Positions 32,126-42,955 of a stretch of 64,000 nucleotides of DNA are shown in pieces (position 1 is the first letter of the stretch; each line of letters begins with the position of its first letter). Location of the stretch: positions 1-64,000 of the forward strand of contig JAKFVT010000022.1 in assembly GCA_021732005.1 (NCBI GenBank), written 5' to 3'. The stretch is from Mycobacterium sp. Lineage in GTDB: Bacteria; Actinomycetota; Actinomycetes; Mycobacteriales; Mycobacteriaceae. The translations under genes were made by a program, and so were the position numbers. Below the pieces are notes generated by a model. That model saw only the letters and a program-made list of their open reading frames with translations, did no database searches and was not told the origin of the DNA.

Positions 32126-33026
32126 CGCGCAGGAAATCGACGATCTGCCCGCCCACCACGTCGGGCTGTTCGAGCTGGAGGAAGTGCCCGGCGTGCTCGA
32201 CGATCGCCACTTCGCTGCCTGGCGGTAGGACACCCGCCACCCAGGGGGTGAATTCCGCTGTCATGCAACCGTCGTCGCTGCCGTGCAGGTACAGCGTGGG
32301 CAGCCGCGGCACCTCCAGCCACAGCCGGTTCAGCTCGGCGTAGCGACTCGGCGGGCGGGTGTTGCGGATGGTGGCCCGGTAGGTGCCCAGCGCGGCACGC
32401 CAGCGATCCGGGGTGCCGATGGCGGCGTCGACGTGGCGCAGATCCTCGGCGGCGTTGTAGCCGGGCGACCAGCGGTGCCACAGCAGCGGGACGATCCACG
32501 ACGACGAGCGCTCCGGGGCGAACGGCAGCTGAAAGTAGGTGATGTACCAGCTGCGCAGGAGTTGCACCGGGAGCAGGCGCAGCAGCCGGCCCCGGTTGGC
32601 CAGCTTCCTGCCGGCCCCGGGCCGCAGCGCCGCCGACGGCGGGACCGACATCACAACGGCCTTGGTGAACGGGCTGTCCGGCATCGCGGCCAGGCCGGTC
32701 GCGGCGATCGCGCCCCAGTCGTGGCCGATGACCACGTCGGCTCCGGTGGGATTGCACGCGGCAAGCACCCGCAGCGCGTCGTCCATCACGGCCCCGATGT
32801 GCTGGCTGCCGTCGGCGGGAAGCGACGAGGGCACGTAGCCGCGCATGAACGGCGCGATGACCCGGTAGCCGGCGGCCACGAGATGGGGTGCCAGTTTCCG
32901 GAAGCTGTAGGCGGTATCGGGAAAACCGTGCAGGCACAACGCGATCGGGCCGTCGTCGGGGCCCCAGCTGAGAGCGCGCAGCTGCACGGCCGGCGCGGAG
33001 ACGTCAATCCAGCGCGGCTCGGTCAT
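32112..33026 (-). CDS. alpha/beta hydrolase
   Basis: IALCLHGFPDTAYSFRKLAPHL; GHDWGAIAATGLA. Confidence 0.9.
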   Translation of the reverse strand: MTEPRWIDVSAPAVQLRALSWGPDDGPIALCLHGFPDTAYSFRKLAPHLVAAGYRVIAPFMRGYVPSSLPADGSQHIGAVMDDALRVLAACNPTGADVVIGHDWGAIAATGLAAMPDSPFTKAVVMSVPPSAALRPGAGRKLANRGRLLRLLPVQLLRSWYITYFQLPFAPERSSSWIVPLLWHRWSPGYNAAEDLRHVDAAIGTPDRWRAALGTYRATIRNTRPPSRYAELNRLWLEVPRLPTLYLHGSDDGCMTAEFTPWVAGVLPPGSEVAIVEHAGHFLQLEQPDVVGGQIVDFLRATSS

Positions 33027-33042
33027 CGAACGCCGGAGTTCA

Positions 33043-33705
33043 CTAGATCGGGTCGAATCCCGAGATGAGCCAGCGGTCTTTGACCTTCTCCAGGGTCACT
33101 CGCACGCTGGAGGCGGTGTTGGTCGGCGCATCGGTGCCGACGACGACGGTCTGATCGACGAACAGCAGTACCACCGCGTGATCGGGTTTGGCCGAGACCG
33201 ATGCCGCCGCGGGAACGGCCGCCAAGGCGGAGATCTTCTTCTCCTTGGCACCCGGGATGACGACGGTGTTGATCAGCTGCGTGTAGGCGTCCAGGAAGCT
33301 TCCGGTCAGCCGGTCGCGCGCCGAGCCGAGATCCTTCTCGACCGACTCGGGCTTGTAGCTCAGGAGGGCGACAGTGGAGTCCTTGGCCGCCTGCACCGAT
33401 TCGGTGCGGGCGGTGTTGGCGTCCCGGCGCGACGAATCCTCATAGCGCAGATAGCCGGCCGCCGCCGCGAGCAACAGCGCGACGATCGGCAGCACGCCGA
33501 ACGCCACCGCCCCCGCGACGCTGAACCGCTTCGCCGGTGCGGGTTCGGGCACGGCGGCGTCAGCCTCGGCCTCGGTCTCCGTATCGGTATCGCTGAGTTC
33601 GACCGCGGTGGCCTCCTCCTCGATGACCTCGGGGTCCGGTTTGGCATCGTCCGGTTTGGCATCGTCCGGTTTGGCGTCGTCTGGTTTGGCGTCGTCAGTC
33701 GTCAC
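33043..33705 (-). CDS. Mce-associated membrane protein-like, with DDAKP repeats at the N-terminus
   Basis: One TM followed by a soluble domain ending ..DRWLISGFDPI. Confidence 0.65.
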   Translation of the reverse strand: MTTDDAKPDDAKPDDAKPDDAKPDPEVIEEEATAVELSDTDTETEAEADAAVPEPAPAKRFSVAGAVAFGVLPIVALLLAAAAGYLRYEDSSRRDANTARTESVQAAKDSTVALLSYKPESVEKDLGSARDRLTGSFLDAYTQLINTVVIPGAKEKKISALAAVPAAASVSAKPDHAVVLLFVDQTVVVGTDAPTNTASSVRVTLEKVKDRWLISGFDPI

Positions 33706-34280
33706 GGTACGAACTCCACTTTCGAGACCTTCGCTTCGTCGTTACCGGTCTTCTTGACCGTCAGTCGCATCCGCCACGAACGGGGCGGTTGATTGGGCGC
33801 ACCACGGTTGGACGTCACGACGGTGACGGCCACCAGCACTTGCCCCTCGGTGCCCGACACCGACTCCAGCCCGGCCTCGGTGACCGTGCCGACCGATTTG
33901 GACTGGGCCTGCTTGACCACCTCGATGAAAGGCTGGGACCGCTTCGCGAAATCGTCGTAGAACGCATCGGTGGCCGAGTCGAGGATGCGCTGCACATCCT
34001 TGTCGGCCTCGGCGGCGTCGATGGTCGTCAGGTTGATCGCACCCTGGCGGCCCACTCCGACCAGCAGGTCCTGCAGTTGGGCGGTCTGCCTGGAATCGTA
34101 GGCCCGGTAGCCGAGCCACCCGGTCAATGCGGCGAGGGCGACCACGACGGCCGTCCCCACGATCAGCGCCAGCTGGACATGCGAGCGCGCCGGTTTTGCC
34201 GGTGCGGGCGTCTCCCCGTCAACCCCGAGCTCGACGGCCGTGGTGGCTTCGTCTCCGGGCTCGGCTGGCTCGTCGGCCAT
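33702..34280 (-). CDS. Mce-associated membrane protein-like
   Basis: One TM, same architecture as its neighbour, 4-nt overlap. Confidence 0.65.
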   Translation of the reverse strand: MADEPAEPGDEATTAVELGVDGETPAPAKPARSHVQLALIVGTAVVVALAALTGWLGYRAYDSRQTAQLQDLLVGVGRQGAINLTTIDAAEADKDVQRILDSATDAFYDDFAKRSQPFIEVVKQAQSKSVGTVTEAGLESVSGTEGQVLVAVTVVTSNRGAPNQPPRSWRMRLTVKKTGNDEAKVSKVEFVP

Positions 34281-34360
34281 GTTTCTCCCTCTGCGGCGCT
34301 TCCGGGCTCCGATCACCCGCACTTGGGGCGAAAGGCTACCGGTAGGCGCTGTGAGGGCCG

Positions 34361-34834
34361 TCACGGGTTCGCGACAGCGGCCTCCAGATCGGCGATGACG
34401 ATCCTGCTCATCCCGAGCATGGCCTTGGTCGCGGCGGCCGCTCGGGTCTGGTCGGGGTCGGACAGCAGCTCGTAGAGCCGGGTGGGCACCACCTGCCAAC
34501 TCAGCCCGAATCGGTCCTTGAGCCAGCCGCACTGTGATTCCTGGCCACCCGCGACCAACGCGCCCCAGTAGTAGTCGACTTCGGCCTGGTCAGCGCACTC
34601 GATCAGGAAGGACACTGCCTCGGTGAACGCGAAGACCGGGCCGCCGTTGATGCCGACAAACCGGGTGCCGTCGAGGGTGAAGCCGGCCGACACGACCTGG
34701 CCGGCGATGCCGGGCCCCGCGTCGGTGTAGCGGTTGACGTACTCGATGGACGAATTCGGGAAGATGCCGGTGTAGAACCTCATCGCATCCTCGAGGTCGT
34801 TGTCGAACCACAGCGACGGGGTGATGGTGGGCAC
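34361..34834 (-). CDS. VOC family protein (PhnB-like)
   Basis: MPTITPSLWFDNDLEDAMRFYTGIFPNSSIEYVNRY. Confidence 0.9.
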   Translation of the reverse strand: MPTITPSLWFDNDLEDAMRFYTGIFPNSSIEYVNRYTDAGPGIAGQVVSAGFTLDGTRFVGINGGPVFAFTEAVSFLIECADQAEVDYYWGALVAGGQESQCGWLKDRFGLSWQVVPTRLYELLSDPDQTRAAAATKAMLGMSRIVIADLEAAVANP

Positions 34835-34938
34835 GGGTGGTCTCCTCTCCAGGGCTGTCGAAGGGATTGACCGGCCGGGGTGCCGAAACTCATCGATAGA
34901 ACCGCTATGTAACGTGCTGTTCAGGTTCGGTCGAGAGG

Positions 34939-35805
34939 ATGCCGGTGAGCAGCACGAACAGCGGTCAGACAGTGGAGTTCCGCGGCACCAACGAGCTTGC
35001 CCTCGTGGCCGACGAGTGGAACCGGGGCGTCGACTCGGCGGCCGAGCGCCCGACGATCCTCATGCTGCACGGCGGCGGGCAGAACCGGTTCTCCTGGAAG
35101 AACACCGGGCAGGTGCTGGCCGACCACGGTTTTCACGTGATCGCGCTGGACGCCCGCGGGCACGGCGACAGCGACCGCGCCCCGGACGCCGACTACAGCG
35201 TCGACTCGCTGTCCGCCGACGTGCTTCTGGTGCTCGAGCAGATCGGCCGCCCGGTGGTGCTGATCGGGGCCAGCATGGGCGGGCTGACCAGCATCCTGGT
35301 GGCCAAGGAGGCCGGGCCTGCCGTGGTGACCAAGCTGGTTCTGGTCGACGTGGTGCCCCGCTTCGAGAAGGACGGCAGCGCCCGGATCCGGGACTTCATG
35401 TTCAGCAATGTGGACGGCTTCGACAACCTGGAGCAGGCCGCCGACGCCATCGCCGGATACCTTCCGCACCGGAAGCGGCCGAACAACCTCGACGGTCTCA
35501 AGAAGAACCTGCGGTTCCGGGACGGCCGGTGGTTCTGGCATTGGGATCCGGCGTTCCTGACCGCCCCGAAAGACGATCCGTTCGGCCGGGTGGAGCGGCT
35601 CGAACAGGCCGCCGTCGACCTGACCATCCCGATCCTGCTGATCCGCGGCAAGCTGTCCGATGTGGTCAGTGCCGAAGGGGTGCAAGACTTCCTGGCGAAG
35701 GTGCCGGGCGCGGAGTTCGTCGAACTCTCCGATGCCGGCCACACCGCCGCCGGGGACGACAACGACGCCTTCAGTGAGGCCGTCGTCTCGTTCGTCACCC
35801 GCTAG
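34939..35805 (+). CDS. alpha/beta hydrolase
   Basis: LMLHGGGQNRFSWKNTGQVLADHGFHVIALDARGHGDSD; LIGASMGG. Confidence 0.92.
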   Translation: MPVSSTNSGQTVEFRGTNELALVADEWNRGVDSAAERPTILMLHGGGQNRFSWKNTGQVLADHGFHVIALDARGHGDSDRAPDADYSVDSLSADVLLVLEQIGRPVVLIGASMGGLTSILVAKEAGPAVVTKLVLVDVVPRFEKDGSARIRDFMFSNVDGFDNLEQAADAIAGYLPHRKRPNNLDGLKKNLRFRDGRWFWHWDPAFLTAPKDDPFGRVERLEQAAVDLTIPILLIRGKLSDVVSAEGVQDFLAKVPGAEFVELSDAGHTAAGDDNDAFSEAVVSFVTR

Positions 35806-36713
35806 ACCGGTGTGACCAGCTGACCGCGGGCCAGGAACTCCTCCAGGTTGCGCATCGCCAGAGTGGCCATCGCCGTTCGGGTTCGGGCCGTGGCGCTGCC
35901 CATGTGCGGCAACAACACGACGTTGTCGAGTTCCCACAGGCGGACCGGCACGTCGGGCTCGGCGGCGTAGACGTCGAGACCGGCGCCGGCCAGCCGGCCC
36001 GCTTCCAGGAACTCGATCAGTGCGTCCTGGTCGACGACGCTGCCGCGGGCGACGTTGATCAGGAAACCGTCCGGCCCGAGCGCCTGCAGCACGTCGCGAT
36101 CCACCAGATGCGCGGTGTCGGGTCCCCCGGCGGTGACGACCACCAGGACGTCGACGGAAGCGGCCAGCTCCACCGGTGAGGCGGCGTAGCGGTACGGGCT
36201 GCCGGGTAGCTCGTGGCGATTGTGATAGGCGATGGCACAGTCGAATCCGCGTAACCGGGTGGCGATCGCCGAGCCGATCCGGCCCAGTCCGAGGATCCCG
36301 ACGCGGCTGCCGCTGAGGTCGCGGGTGTACGGGAACGGCCCCTCGGTGGCCCAGCGGCCGGCCCGCACGTATCGGTCGGCGGCGCTGAACCGGCGCATGG
36401 TGTCGAGGGTCAGCCCGAGCGCGGTGTCGGCGACGGTGTCGTTGAGGACGTCGGGTGTGTTGCTCACCCCGATCCCCCGTTCCCGCGCCGCGTCGACGTC
36501 GACGGCGTCGTACCCGGCGCCGAAGTTCACGATGGCGCCCAAGGCGGGCAACGAATCCATCAGCGCGGCATCGACACCCGGCCGGCCACCGCACACGATC
36601 ACCGTGACCTCGTGGGCCTGCTGGGCGTCAACGGGGTGCCGCAGCGGTGTGTGCTTGGCCGTCAGTTGCTTCTCCAGCGATGGTTCGAGCCTGCCGACGA
36701 CGAGGATGGCCAT
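35802..36713 (-). CDS. D-2-hydroxyacid dehydrogenase
   Basis: GSRVGILGLGRIGSAIATRLRGF; NVARGSVVDQDALIEFLEAGRLAGAGLDVY. Confidence 0.92.
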   Translation of the reverse strand: MAILVVGRLEPSLEKQLTAKHTPLRHPVDAQQAHEVTVIVCGGRPGVDAALMDSLPALGAIVNFGAGYDAVDVDAARERGIGVSNTPDVLNDTVADTALGLTLDTMRRFSAADRYVRAGRWATEGPFPYTRDLSGSRVGILGLGRIGSAIATRLRGFDCAIAYHNRHELPGSPYRYAASPVELAASVDVLVVVTAGGPDTAHLVDRDVLQALGPDGFLINVARGSVVDQDALIEFLEAGRLAGAGLDVYAAEPDVPVRLWELDNVVLLPHMGSATARTRTAMATLAMRNLEEFLARGQLVTPV

Positions 36714-36721
36714 GCCACCAG

Positions 36722-39343
36722 TCAACCAGGCCCGCCGTCATCGAGCGCGCGGCGGATGATGTCGCGCAGGTCCTCGCGACTGGTCACGTTGAGTTTGAGG
36801 TACATCCGGTACAGGTGCCCCTCGACGGTGCGCGTCGACACCACGAGCCGTTCGGCGATGTCGCGGTTGGACAATCCGCGCACCACCAGATGGGCGATCT
36901 CGCGTTCCCGACGAGACAGTGGCAGCGGCTGCGAGGTGGCCATCAGTGCAGGTGTCTTCAATCCGCCGCATTCCTTGCCGAGTCGGTCGGCGGCCGCCGC
37001 GGCTTCCAGTGAATGCCTGCGCTGTCCGGCGGCATCGAAGAGTGCGGCGGCCTGTGCCGCGGCGTCGGCCGCCGACAACAGGGCGCCGATCCGCTCGAAC
37101 TGCTGTGACGCCGAAAAGACCGCTGCACCATCACTGTTCATCAGGCCGGTGGCGTGCGCCGCGTCGATCGCCGCCAGCGGCCCACCGATCACCGCGGCCA
37201 CCTCGACGATCCTCGGCAGGCAGGTCTTGTCCCCGAATCGTGCGGCGGCGTGCAGTGCCATCAGCTCGATGGCGCGTTGGCCCGACTCGGCGGCGAGGTC
37301 GGCAGCGCGCAGTGCCATCGTGACCGCGCCGCTGACATGGCCCATGGCTGCGGCCAGCCACGCCTCGGCGATCCGGACCGCAGGTTCGAACATCGTCGCC
37401 GCACGGCTCACCAGGTCGCGCAGTTCGGTGACCAGCGGTGCGGCGGCCGAATCGTAGCCGAGCCCGCAATAACACTGCGCCAGAAGCAATCTGGCCGGGA
37501 CATTCCAGGAGGCGGCCGCCTCACCGCTGAGCGCGGCCAGGGTCTCCTCGAGCCGGCTCATCGCCACCCGCAGTTGCCCCCGGCCCAGTTCCACGGTGCC
37601 GGCCAGGACGTTCGCCATCGCGCGGGCGCGGTACTGGCTGGGCGAGGTGATCCGGACGATGTCACCCGAACGGGCCTGCGCGGCAGCGAAATCGCCGGCC
37701 AACGTCAGGGCGCGCACCTCACCCAGCGCCAGCAGGAACCGCAGCGGCCCGTCGATCTTGTCGTAGACCTCGTGGCCCCGCGCGGCCAGCCGCGCCGCAT
37801 CGGCGGTGCACCCTTTGAGCGCGGCCGCCATTCCACCGCCGAAGACCGCCCATCCGACGGCGATCGGTGGCGCGGTCGGATCGGCCAGCACCTTGTCCGC
37901 CAGCTCGGCGGCCTCGTCGAGTCGATTGTCGAGTACCGCCAGCGCCGCCGCGAGGCTGTCGACACCCACGCGCACCTGGGGGTGAGTGATGCGCTGCTGC
38001 AACATCTTCAGGATCTCGGCGGCGGCCGCGGCGTCTCCCATCGACCACTGGAGGTTGGCAATCCGCGCCATACCCCACCGGGCCAGCTCGAACTCGGTCA
38101 GAGTGTCGGGGTCGAAGGATTCCAGGATCACTTCGGACTCCGGGGCCCTCCCTTGCCACAGCAGCGTCCGCGCGAGAAGCTCGGAGGCGACCAGGCCACC
38201 ACCGGCCTCGACGGCGGCGCGAGCCAGCCGCTCGGCGAGCGTGATGTTCATCAGGGATACCGCGTCTTCTGCTGCCCGGGAGAAGAATTCGGCGTCCATC
38301 GTCGTGTCGGAGTGCAGTGCCAGTTCAGCGCGACGCACGCGTTGCACCGGCGCCTGCGGCGGGTGCAGATCCATCGCACCCACCAGCTCGGTCCGCAGGC
38401 GGCGACTCGCGACTTGGCCCAGGCTCTGCCGGATGACTTCACCGATCACCGAGTGGGTGAAGTGAATTTCAGCTGTGCCGCTGACGTCGACGACGCGGAT
38501 CAGCCCTCGCCGCTCGGTACGTTCCAACGTGTCGGTGTCGACGAGCTCGGACATCACCGCCAATGTCAGCGGCTCCGACACGGCCAGCAGCTGCAGGGCC
38601 CGCCGCTCGTCGTCGGGCAACCTGTCGAGCCGACTGCCCAGCAGCGGCGCCAGTTTCGAGGCCACCGCCGTCTCGCCGCGGAGCTGCCAGACGCCGTTGA
38701 CCTGGCGCAGGTTTCCGGCTTCCAGCGCGCCTTCGACGAGGTGTCGGACGAACAGCGCGTTGCCGCTGGAGGCTTCCCACATCAGGTCGGCGGAGAGCCG
38801 CTCGAGGCGGCCCCCGAGTGCCGTCTCGACCAGCGCCACCGACTCGGCCTTGCTGAACGGAGCGACATCCAGTCGGGCCAGATAGCCGTCTTTCCACAGC
38901 GCGGTGATCGTCTCGGGAATCGGCTCGCCGCTGCGGGCGGTCGCCACGATGCGCACCGCGCCTTCGACAGCCAGCTGGTGTAGCAGCGTCGCGGACAGAT
39001 GGTCGACCAGGTGCACGTCGTCAACGCCGATGAGCGCCAGCTTCTCCCGGCGAACGGTGTGGAATGCGGCGGCCAGCATGGCCACCGGGTCGGTGGGCAT
39101 CGGACTGGCAAGCAGGTGGGCGAACACACCCAGCGGCACATCGCGCGCGGACTCGGTGCCTGCGACCCACACCGCGGCGGTGCGCAACGTGCGCGCGGCC
39201 ATCCGCGCCAACGTGGTCTTGCCGACACCGGCATCGCCCAGAAGGAGCGTCCCGCATTGGCCGGGGCGGCCCTGCAGGGTCGCCTGGATCGCGGCGAGTT
39301 CCTTGCCTCGACGCATGACAGGCCAGGTGCGGCTGTCCCCCAC
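36722..39343 (-). CDS. LuxR family (LAL-type) transcriptional regulator
   Basis: LLGDAGVGKTTLARM Walker A; C-terminal LSRREREIAHLVVRGLSNRDIAERLVVSTRTVEGHLYRMYLKLNV. Confidence 0.93.
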   Translation of the reverse strand: MGDSRTWPVMRRGKELAAIQATLQGRPGQCGTLLLGDAGVGKTTLARMAARTLRTAAVWVAGTESARDVPLGVFAHLLASPMPTDPVAMLAAAFHTVRREKLALIGVDDVHLVDHLSATLLHQLAVEGAVRIVATARSGEPIPETITALWKDGYLARLDVAPFSKAESVALVETALGGRLERLSADLMWEASSGNALFVRHLVEGALEAGNLRQVNGVWQLRGETAVASKLAPLLGSRLDRLPDDERRALQLLAVSEPLTLAVMSELVDTDTLERTERRGLIRVVDVSGTAEIHFTHSVIGEVIRQSLGQVASRRLRTELVGAMDLHPPQAPVQRVRRAELALHSDTTMDAEFFSRAAEDAVSLMNITLAERLARAAVEAGGGLVASELLARTLLWQGRAPESEVILESFDPDTLTEFELARWGMARIANLQWSMGDAAAAAEILKMLQQRITHPQVRVGVDSLAAALAVLDNRLDEAAELADKVLADPTAPPIAVGWAVFGGGMAAALKGCTADAARLAARGHEVYDKIDGPLRFLLALGEVRALTLAGDFAAAQARSGDIVRITSPSQYRARAMANVLAGTVELGRGQLRVAMSRLEETLAALSGEAAASWNVPARLLLAQCYCGLGYDSAAAPLVTELRDLVSRAATMFEPAVRIAEAWLAAAMGHVSGAVTMALRAADLAAESGQRAIELMALHAAARFGDKTCLPRIVEVAAVIGGPLAAIDAAHATGLMNSDGAAVFSASQQFERIGALLSAADAAAQAAALFDAAGQRRHSLEAAAAADRLGKECGGLKTPALMATSQPLPLSRREREIAHLVVRGLSNRDIAERLVVSTRTVEGHLYRMYLKLNVTSREDLRDIIRRALDDGGPG

Positions 39344-39405
39344 GGCCGCAGTTTACGCAGGCGAAAGCCCTGAACTGGGCGGATTGCTCAACGTCCGAGC
39401 AGGCG

Positions 39406-40338
39406 CTACGCCAACAGCGGCACGCCGCCGTGCCGCCGGTCGGTCAGGATTTCGAACATCGCGCGTCGCGACGCGGTCAGTTCGGCGTCAAGACCATTGC
39501 CGGACAGGGTGATTCGACAGTTCGCCAGAGCGGAGTTGTAGCAGTACTTGGTCGCACTGTTGGTGTCGGTGTAGGTCAGCCCGATGACATCGCCGGGTTC
39601 GGCGCGAAGCTCGCCGTGCACCTCGAATCCGTCGGTACGGCCGCCGAACGACCATGTGAACGGCTCGTACGAACCGTGGGTGTGCCGGGCGCCCAGTATG
39701 GACCGCACGGCCACCTCCCAGCCCGCGTGGCGCAGGACGAACAGGGTGGTGGCAGGCAACCGCAGCGGTCCGAGGGCGGCGTGCGCGGTGACCACCTCCA
39801 GGCTGGAGTTCGGGTGCTCGTCGAATCCGCACACCTGACCGAAGGCGTACGCCGGGGTGTGCTTGCTGCCCCAGTTGTGGTTGACACTGCCCGTCCACGA
39901 TTCGACGGCGACTCGGGTGTCGCCGAGGGTGACCGTGCCGTCGAAGCGGGCCAGCGGGTGGCGCACCTGGGTCTTGGCGGTCGGGAACTTCGCCGTATAG
40001 GAGCGGTCGGTGAGGAGCTTGACCGGCGGTTCGTCACCCGGGGTGATGGCCAGGTCGCACGACGCGCCGTCCAGCGTCGCGCGTGCGTGCACGTCGTCGA
40101 TCACGGTGTCGGCGATCCTGGCCGACCAGGGATCGGACAGGTAGTCGGCGTCGGACAGCGGGTGGGGCACTTTGAGGGCGCGGTTACCTGCACCGTCGGG
40201 GTCGAACAGCATCACCCAGACGTCGGCCACCGCGTCGCCGGGATTGGGCAGCAGTCGCGTCCAGCGCAGCCAGATAGCTTGCGCACGCCGGGGGTGATTC
40301 GCGCGGATGAATCTGCTCTCGTAGTAAGGAGGCATCAT
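39406..40338 (-). CDS. hypothetical lipocalin/AttH-like protein
   Basis: [27 protein letters not shown]...[28 protein letters not shown] 5' of the start. Confidence 0.65.
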   Translation of the reverse strand: MMPPYYESRFIRANHPRRAQAIWLRWTRLLPNPGDAVADVWVMLFDPDGAGNRALKVPHPLSDADYLSDPWSARIADTVIDDVHARATLDGASCDLAITPGDEPPVKLLTDRSYTAKFPTAKTQVRHPLARFDGTVTLGDTRVAVESWTGSVNHNWGSKHTPAYAFGQVCGFDEHPNSSLEVVTAHAALGPLRLPATTLFVLRHAGWEVAVRSILGARHTHGSYEPFTWSFGGRTDGFEVHGELRAEPGDVIGLTYTDTNSATKYCYNSALANCRITLSGNGLDAELTASRRAMFEILTDRRHGGVPLLA

Positions 40339-40372
40339 CTGTTCAGGATCGCGGACAGAAGGGCGGCGCACA

Positions 40373-41161
40373 GTGGGTTGGACGATCGTGGCTGCGGTGT
40401 TGGCGGTGCTGGCCGTGGCCGAGGCGATCGCACTGCTGGTGATGCGCTCACGTCTGGCGGCCAGCGAGCGGGAAGCCGAGGAACTGCGCGGGCGCCTGGA
40501 CACCCGCAACATGCTGTGGACGGGCGGCCGGGAGGCGGTCAAGCAGGTATGGCAGACCGCCAACCTGGTCCGCACCCAGGGCCTGGGGGGCGCGGTGCGG
40601 TCCTCGATCGAGGAACTCGCCGACTGGGCCGACGTCGAGCGGCCGGACCTGGCTCGGCTGGCGCCCGACGGCAAGGTGGTGGTGATGTTCTCCGACATCG
40701 AGGAGTCCACCGCACTCAACGAACGCATCGGCGACCGGGCGTGGGTCAAGCTCATCGGCAGCCACGACCGGATGGTCCGGCGGTTGGTGAACAAACACGA
40801 CGGCCACGTCGTAAAGAGTCAGGGCGACGGGTTCATGGTGGCCTTTGCCGATCCCTCCGCTGCGGTGAACTGCGCGGTGGCCATGCAGCGGGAATTGGCG
40901 CGCGACGCGAAACGGCTGCGAAACAACAGCATTCGAGTGCGGATCGGTATCCACATGGGCAAGTCGGTGCGCCGCGGCGACGACCTGTTCGGCCGCAACG
41001 TCGCGATGGCGGCCCGCGTCGCCAGTCAGGCCGATGGCGGCGAGATCCTGGTGAGCGAGTCGGTGCGGACCGCCGTCGGCGATCAGCAGACCTTCGACGA
41101 GGGGCGGGACGCCGAACTGAAGGGGTTCAGCGGCACCCACCGGCTGTACGCGGTGGCGTGA
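40373..41161 (+). CDS. membrane-anchored class III adenylate/guanylate cyclase
   Basis: [56 protein letters not shown]. Confidence 0.92.
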   Translation: MGWTIVAAVLAVLAVAEAIALLVMRSRLAASEREAEELRGRLDTRNMLWTGGREAVKQVWQTANLVRTQGLGGAVRSSIEELADWADVERPDLARLAPDGKVVVMFSDIEESTALNERIGDRAWVKLIGSHDRMVRRLVNKHDGHVVKSQGDGFMVAFADPSAAVNCAVAMQRELARDAKRLRNNSIRVRIGIHMGKSVRRGDDLFGRNVAMAARVASQADGGEILVSESVRTAVGDQQTFDEGRDAELKGFSGTHRLYAVA

Positions 41162-41173
41162 CGCCGGCACCAC

Positions 41174-41332
41174 CTAGCTTTGAGCGGCTTCGGTGTGCCG
41201 CTGGTGCAGGCGGGCACGGATCTCGTCGGGGGTGTATGCCTTGCGGCGCCGCTGGTCCCGCGCGACGAGTACCCCGCCCGCGACGACGCCGGCCGCACCG
41301 GCCAGACCGATCCACTTCCAGATACCGCGCAT
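41174..41332 (-). CDS. small single-TM protein, 52 aa (absent from the supplied ORF track)
   Basis: MRGIWKWIGLAGAAGVVAGGVLVARDQRRRKAYTPDEIRARLHQRHTEAAQS. Confidence 0.65.
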   Translation of the reverse strand: MRGIWKWIGLAGAAGVVAGGVLVARDQRRRKAYTPDEIRARLHQRHTEAAQS

Positions 41333-41354
41333 GCGATCACATTATGCTGCGCTG

Positions 41355-42050
41355 GTGAGTGAGCACACCGTGTCGTTGACACAGGCGCTGAACGAAACCC
41401 GGACCGGTGATGTCTGGTTGTTCCGCGGCGGGTCGGGCCCGGACCGGGCGATCCAGACTTTGACCAATGCGCCGGTCAACCATGTCGGCATGACGGTGGC
41501 GATCGACGATCTGCCGCCGTTGATCTGGCACGCCGAACTCGGCCACAAGCTGCTGGACCTGTGGACCGGTACGAATCACCGCGGGGTGCAGCTCAACGAT
41601 GCCCGAGAGGCCGTCGAGCAATGGCTGCATCACTACGGTCAGCGGTGCTGGCTACGCCAGCTCACCCCGGATGTCACCCGCGACCACGAGGATCAGCTGC
41701 TGAAGGTGATCGCCCGGATGGACGGCACCCCGTTCCCGTCGACCGCGCGGTTGACCGGCCGCTGGCTGCGTGGGCGGCTGCCCACCGTCAGCGATTGGAC
41801 GCGGGGAATCCCGGTCGTACACAAGAAGGTTCGACAATCCGCGGAACGGCGCAAGCTGGCCGAGCGTGAAGTCGGGTTGCAGACGGCCTATTGCGCGGAG
41901 ACGGTTGCCATCACCTATGAGGAGATGGGCTTGCTGGACACCGAGAAGAACGAGAACTGGTTCGATCCCGGCCGATTCTGGAGCGGCGACACGCTACCCC
42001 TCGTCGACAGCTATCGGCTCGGTGACGAAATACAGGTCCTGGCAGACTGA
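41355..42050 (+). CDS. permuted NlpC/P60 (YiiX-like) cysteine hydrolase candidate
   Basis: GDVWLFRGGSGPDRAIQTLTNAPVNHVGMTV; later TAYCAETVAITYEEMGLL; GTG start 41355. Confidence 0.6.
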   Translation: MSEHTVSLTQALNETRTGDVWLFRGGSGPDRAIQTLTNAPVNHVGMTVAIDDLPPLIWHAELGHKLLDLWTGTNHRGVQLNDAREAVEQWLHHYGQRCWLRQLTPDVTRDHEDQLLKVIARMDGTPFPSTARLTGRWLRGRLPTVSDWTRGIPVVHKKVRQSAERRKLAEREVGLQTAYCAETVAITYEEMGLLDTEKNENWFDPGRFWSGDTLPLVDSYRLGDEIQVLAD

Positions 42051-42054
42051 TTCG

Positions 42055-42366
42055 TCAGAAGCCGACGCCGACGCCGATACCGACCGGGGACTCACGGTGC
42101 GGGCACGACAGGTCGACGTAGACGGTGGTCGCGCTGGTCGACTCCCCGGGCGAGCTGTCCGGATTGTGGACGGCCACCACCCGGCAGGACGACAACGGCG
42201 CACCGGTGTTGCCGTCGACCCAGTTGATCGCGACGACGTAGCCCTGGGACTGCAGGTCGTCGATGGTGGCCTGTGCCGTGTCGGCCGACGCCACCGCCGC
42301 GAACACGATCGGAGCAGCGGCCGCGCCGAACAGCGCGGTCACCGATCGTCCGATCCCCCATCGCAT
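42055..42366 (-). CDS. hypothetical secreted protein
   Basis: Signal peptide MRWGIGRSVTALFGAAAAPIVFAAVASA; paired Cys. Confidence 0.6.
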   Translation of the reverse strand: MRWGIGRSVTALFGAAAAPIVFAAVASADTAQATIDDLQSQGYVVAINWVDGNTGAPLSSCRVVAVHNPDSSPGESTSATTVYVDLSCPHRESPVGIGVGVGF

Positions 42367-42387
42367 GACGCACCTCCCGAGCTGAAC

Positions 42388-42912
42388 CTACCCCGCGCCC
42401 CAGACCGCCAGCACCTTGCCTTTCGGGTCGCGGAATTGGATCGCGGTGATGGTCTGGCCCGGCGGAACGTCGTAGGCGACGTGGCCGGCCACCTGCTGGT
42501 CCTGCGCGAGCTGGCCTGAGGTGATACCGGGCCGGACAGCACCGACGGCGGGCGCGATGTTCGACCCGTCGGCGGCGCGTGCAACGAGGTAGAAGCCGTT
42601 GTAGGTCGGTGTGCCGCTCTTGGCGACGATCGTCACGTCGACGGCGTACATCGTGCCTTTGGCCGGGACGATCTGGGCGTCGGGCGGCACCGGCTGCAGG
42701 TTGTCGACGATGTAGGCCGCGGTGCCGTCGGACGACGCGATGTCGACCTTGGTGCCGAACGCGACCGCTTCCAGCGTGGGCGCCATCGACGTACTGGCAG
42801 GCGTGCTGGGAGGCGACTGTCGGGCGGTCTGGTTGGAATTCCCACATGCCACACTCATGACTGCGATGGCCAACAGGCCCAGAGGGACTCCGACCAACCG
42901 TATTCCGCGCAT
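42388..42912 (-). CDS. putative lipoprotein
   Basis: Lipobox-like LLAIAVMSVACGNSN; beta-rich exported domain. Confidence 0.7.
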   Translation of the reverse strand: MRGIRLVGVPLGLLAIAVMSVACGNSNQTARQSPPSTPASTSMAPTLEAVAFGTKVDIASSDGTAAYIVDNLQPVPPDAQIVPAKGTMYAVDVTIVAKSGTPTYNGFYLVARAADGSNIAPAVGAVRPGITSGQLAQDQQVAGHVAYDVPPGQTITAIQFRDPKGKVLAVWGAG

Positions 42913-42955
42913 TGGCGGATACTAGCGCGCGGGCAGCAGAGGCCGGGCGGCGCTG

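Noticed and set aside
37154-38983. 609-aa plus-strand ORF
   Set aside because: Antisense to the LAL-LuxR regulator, no recognisable domain.
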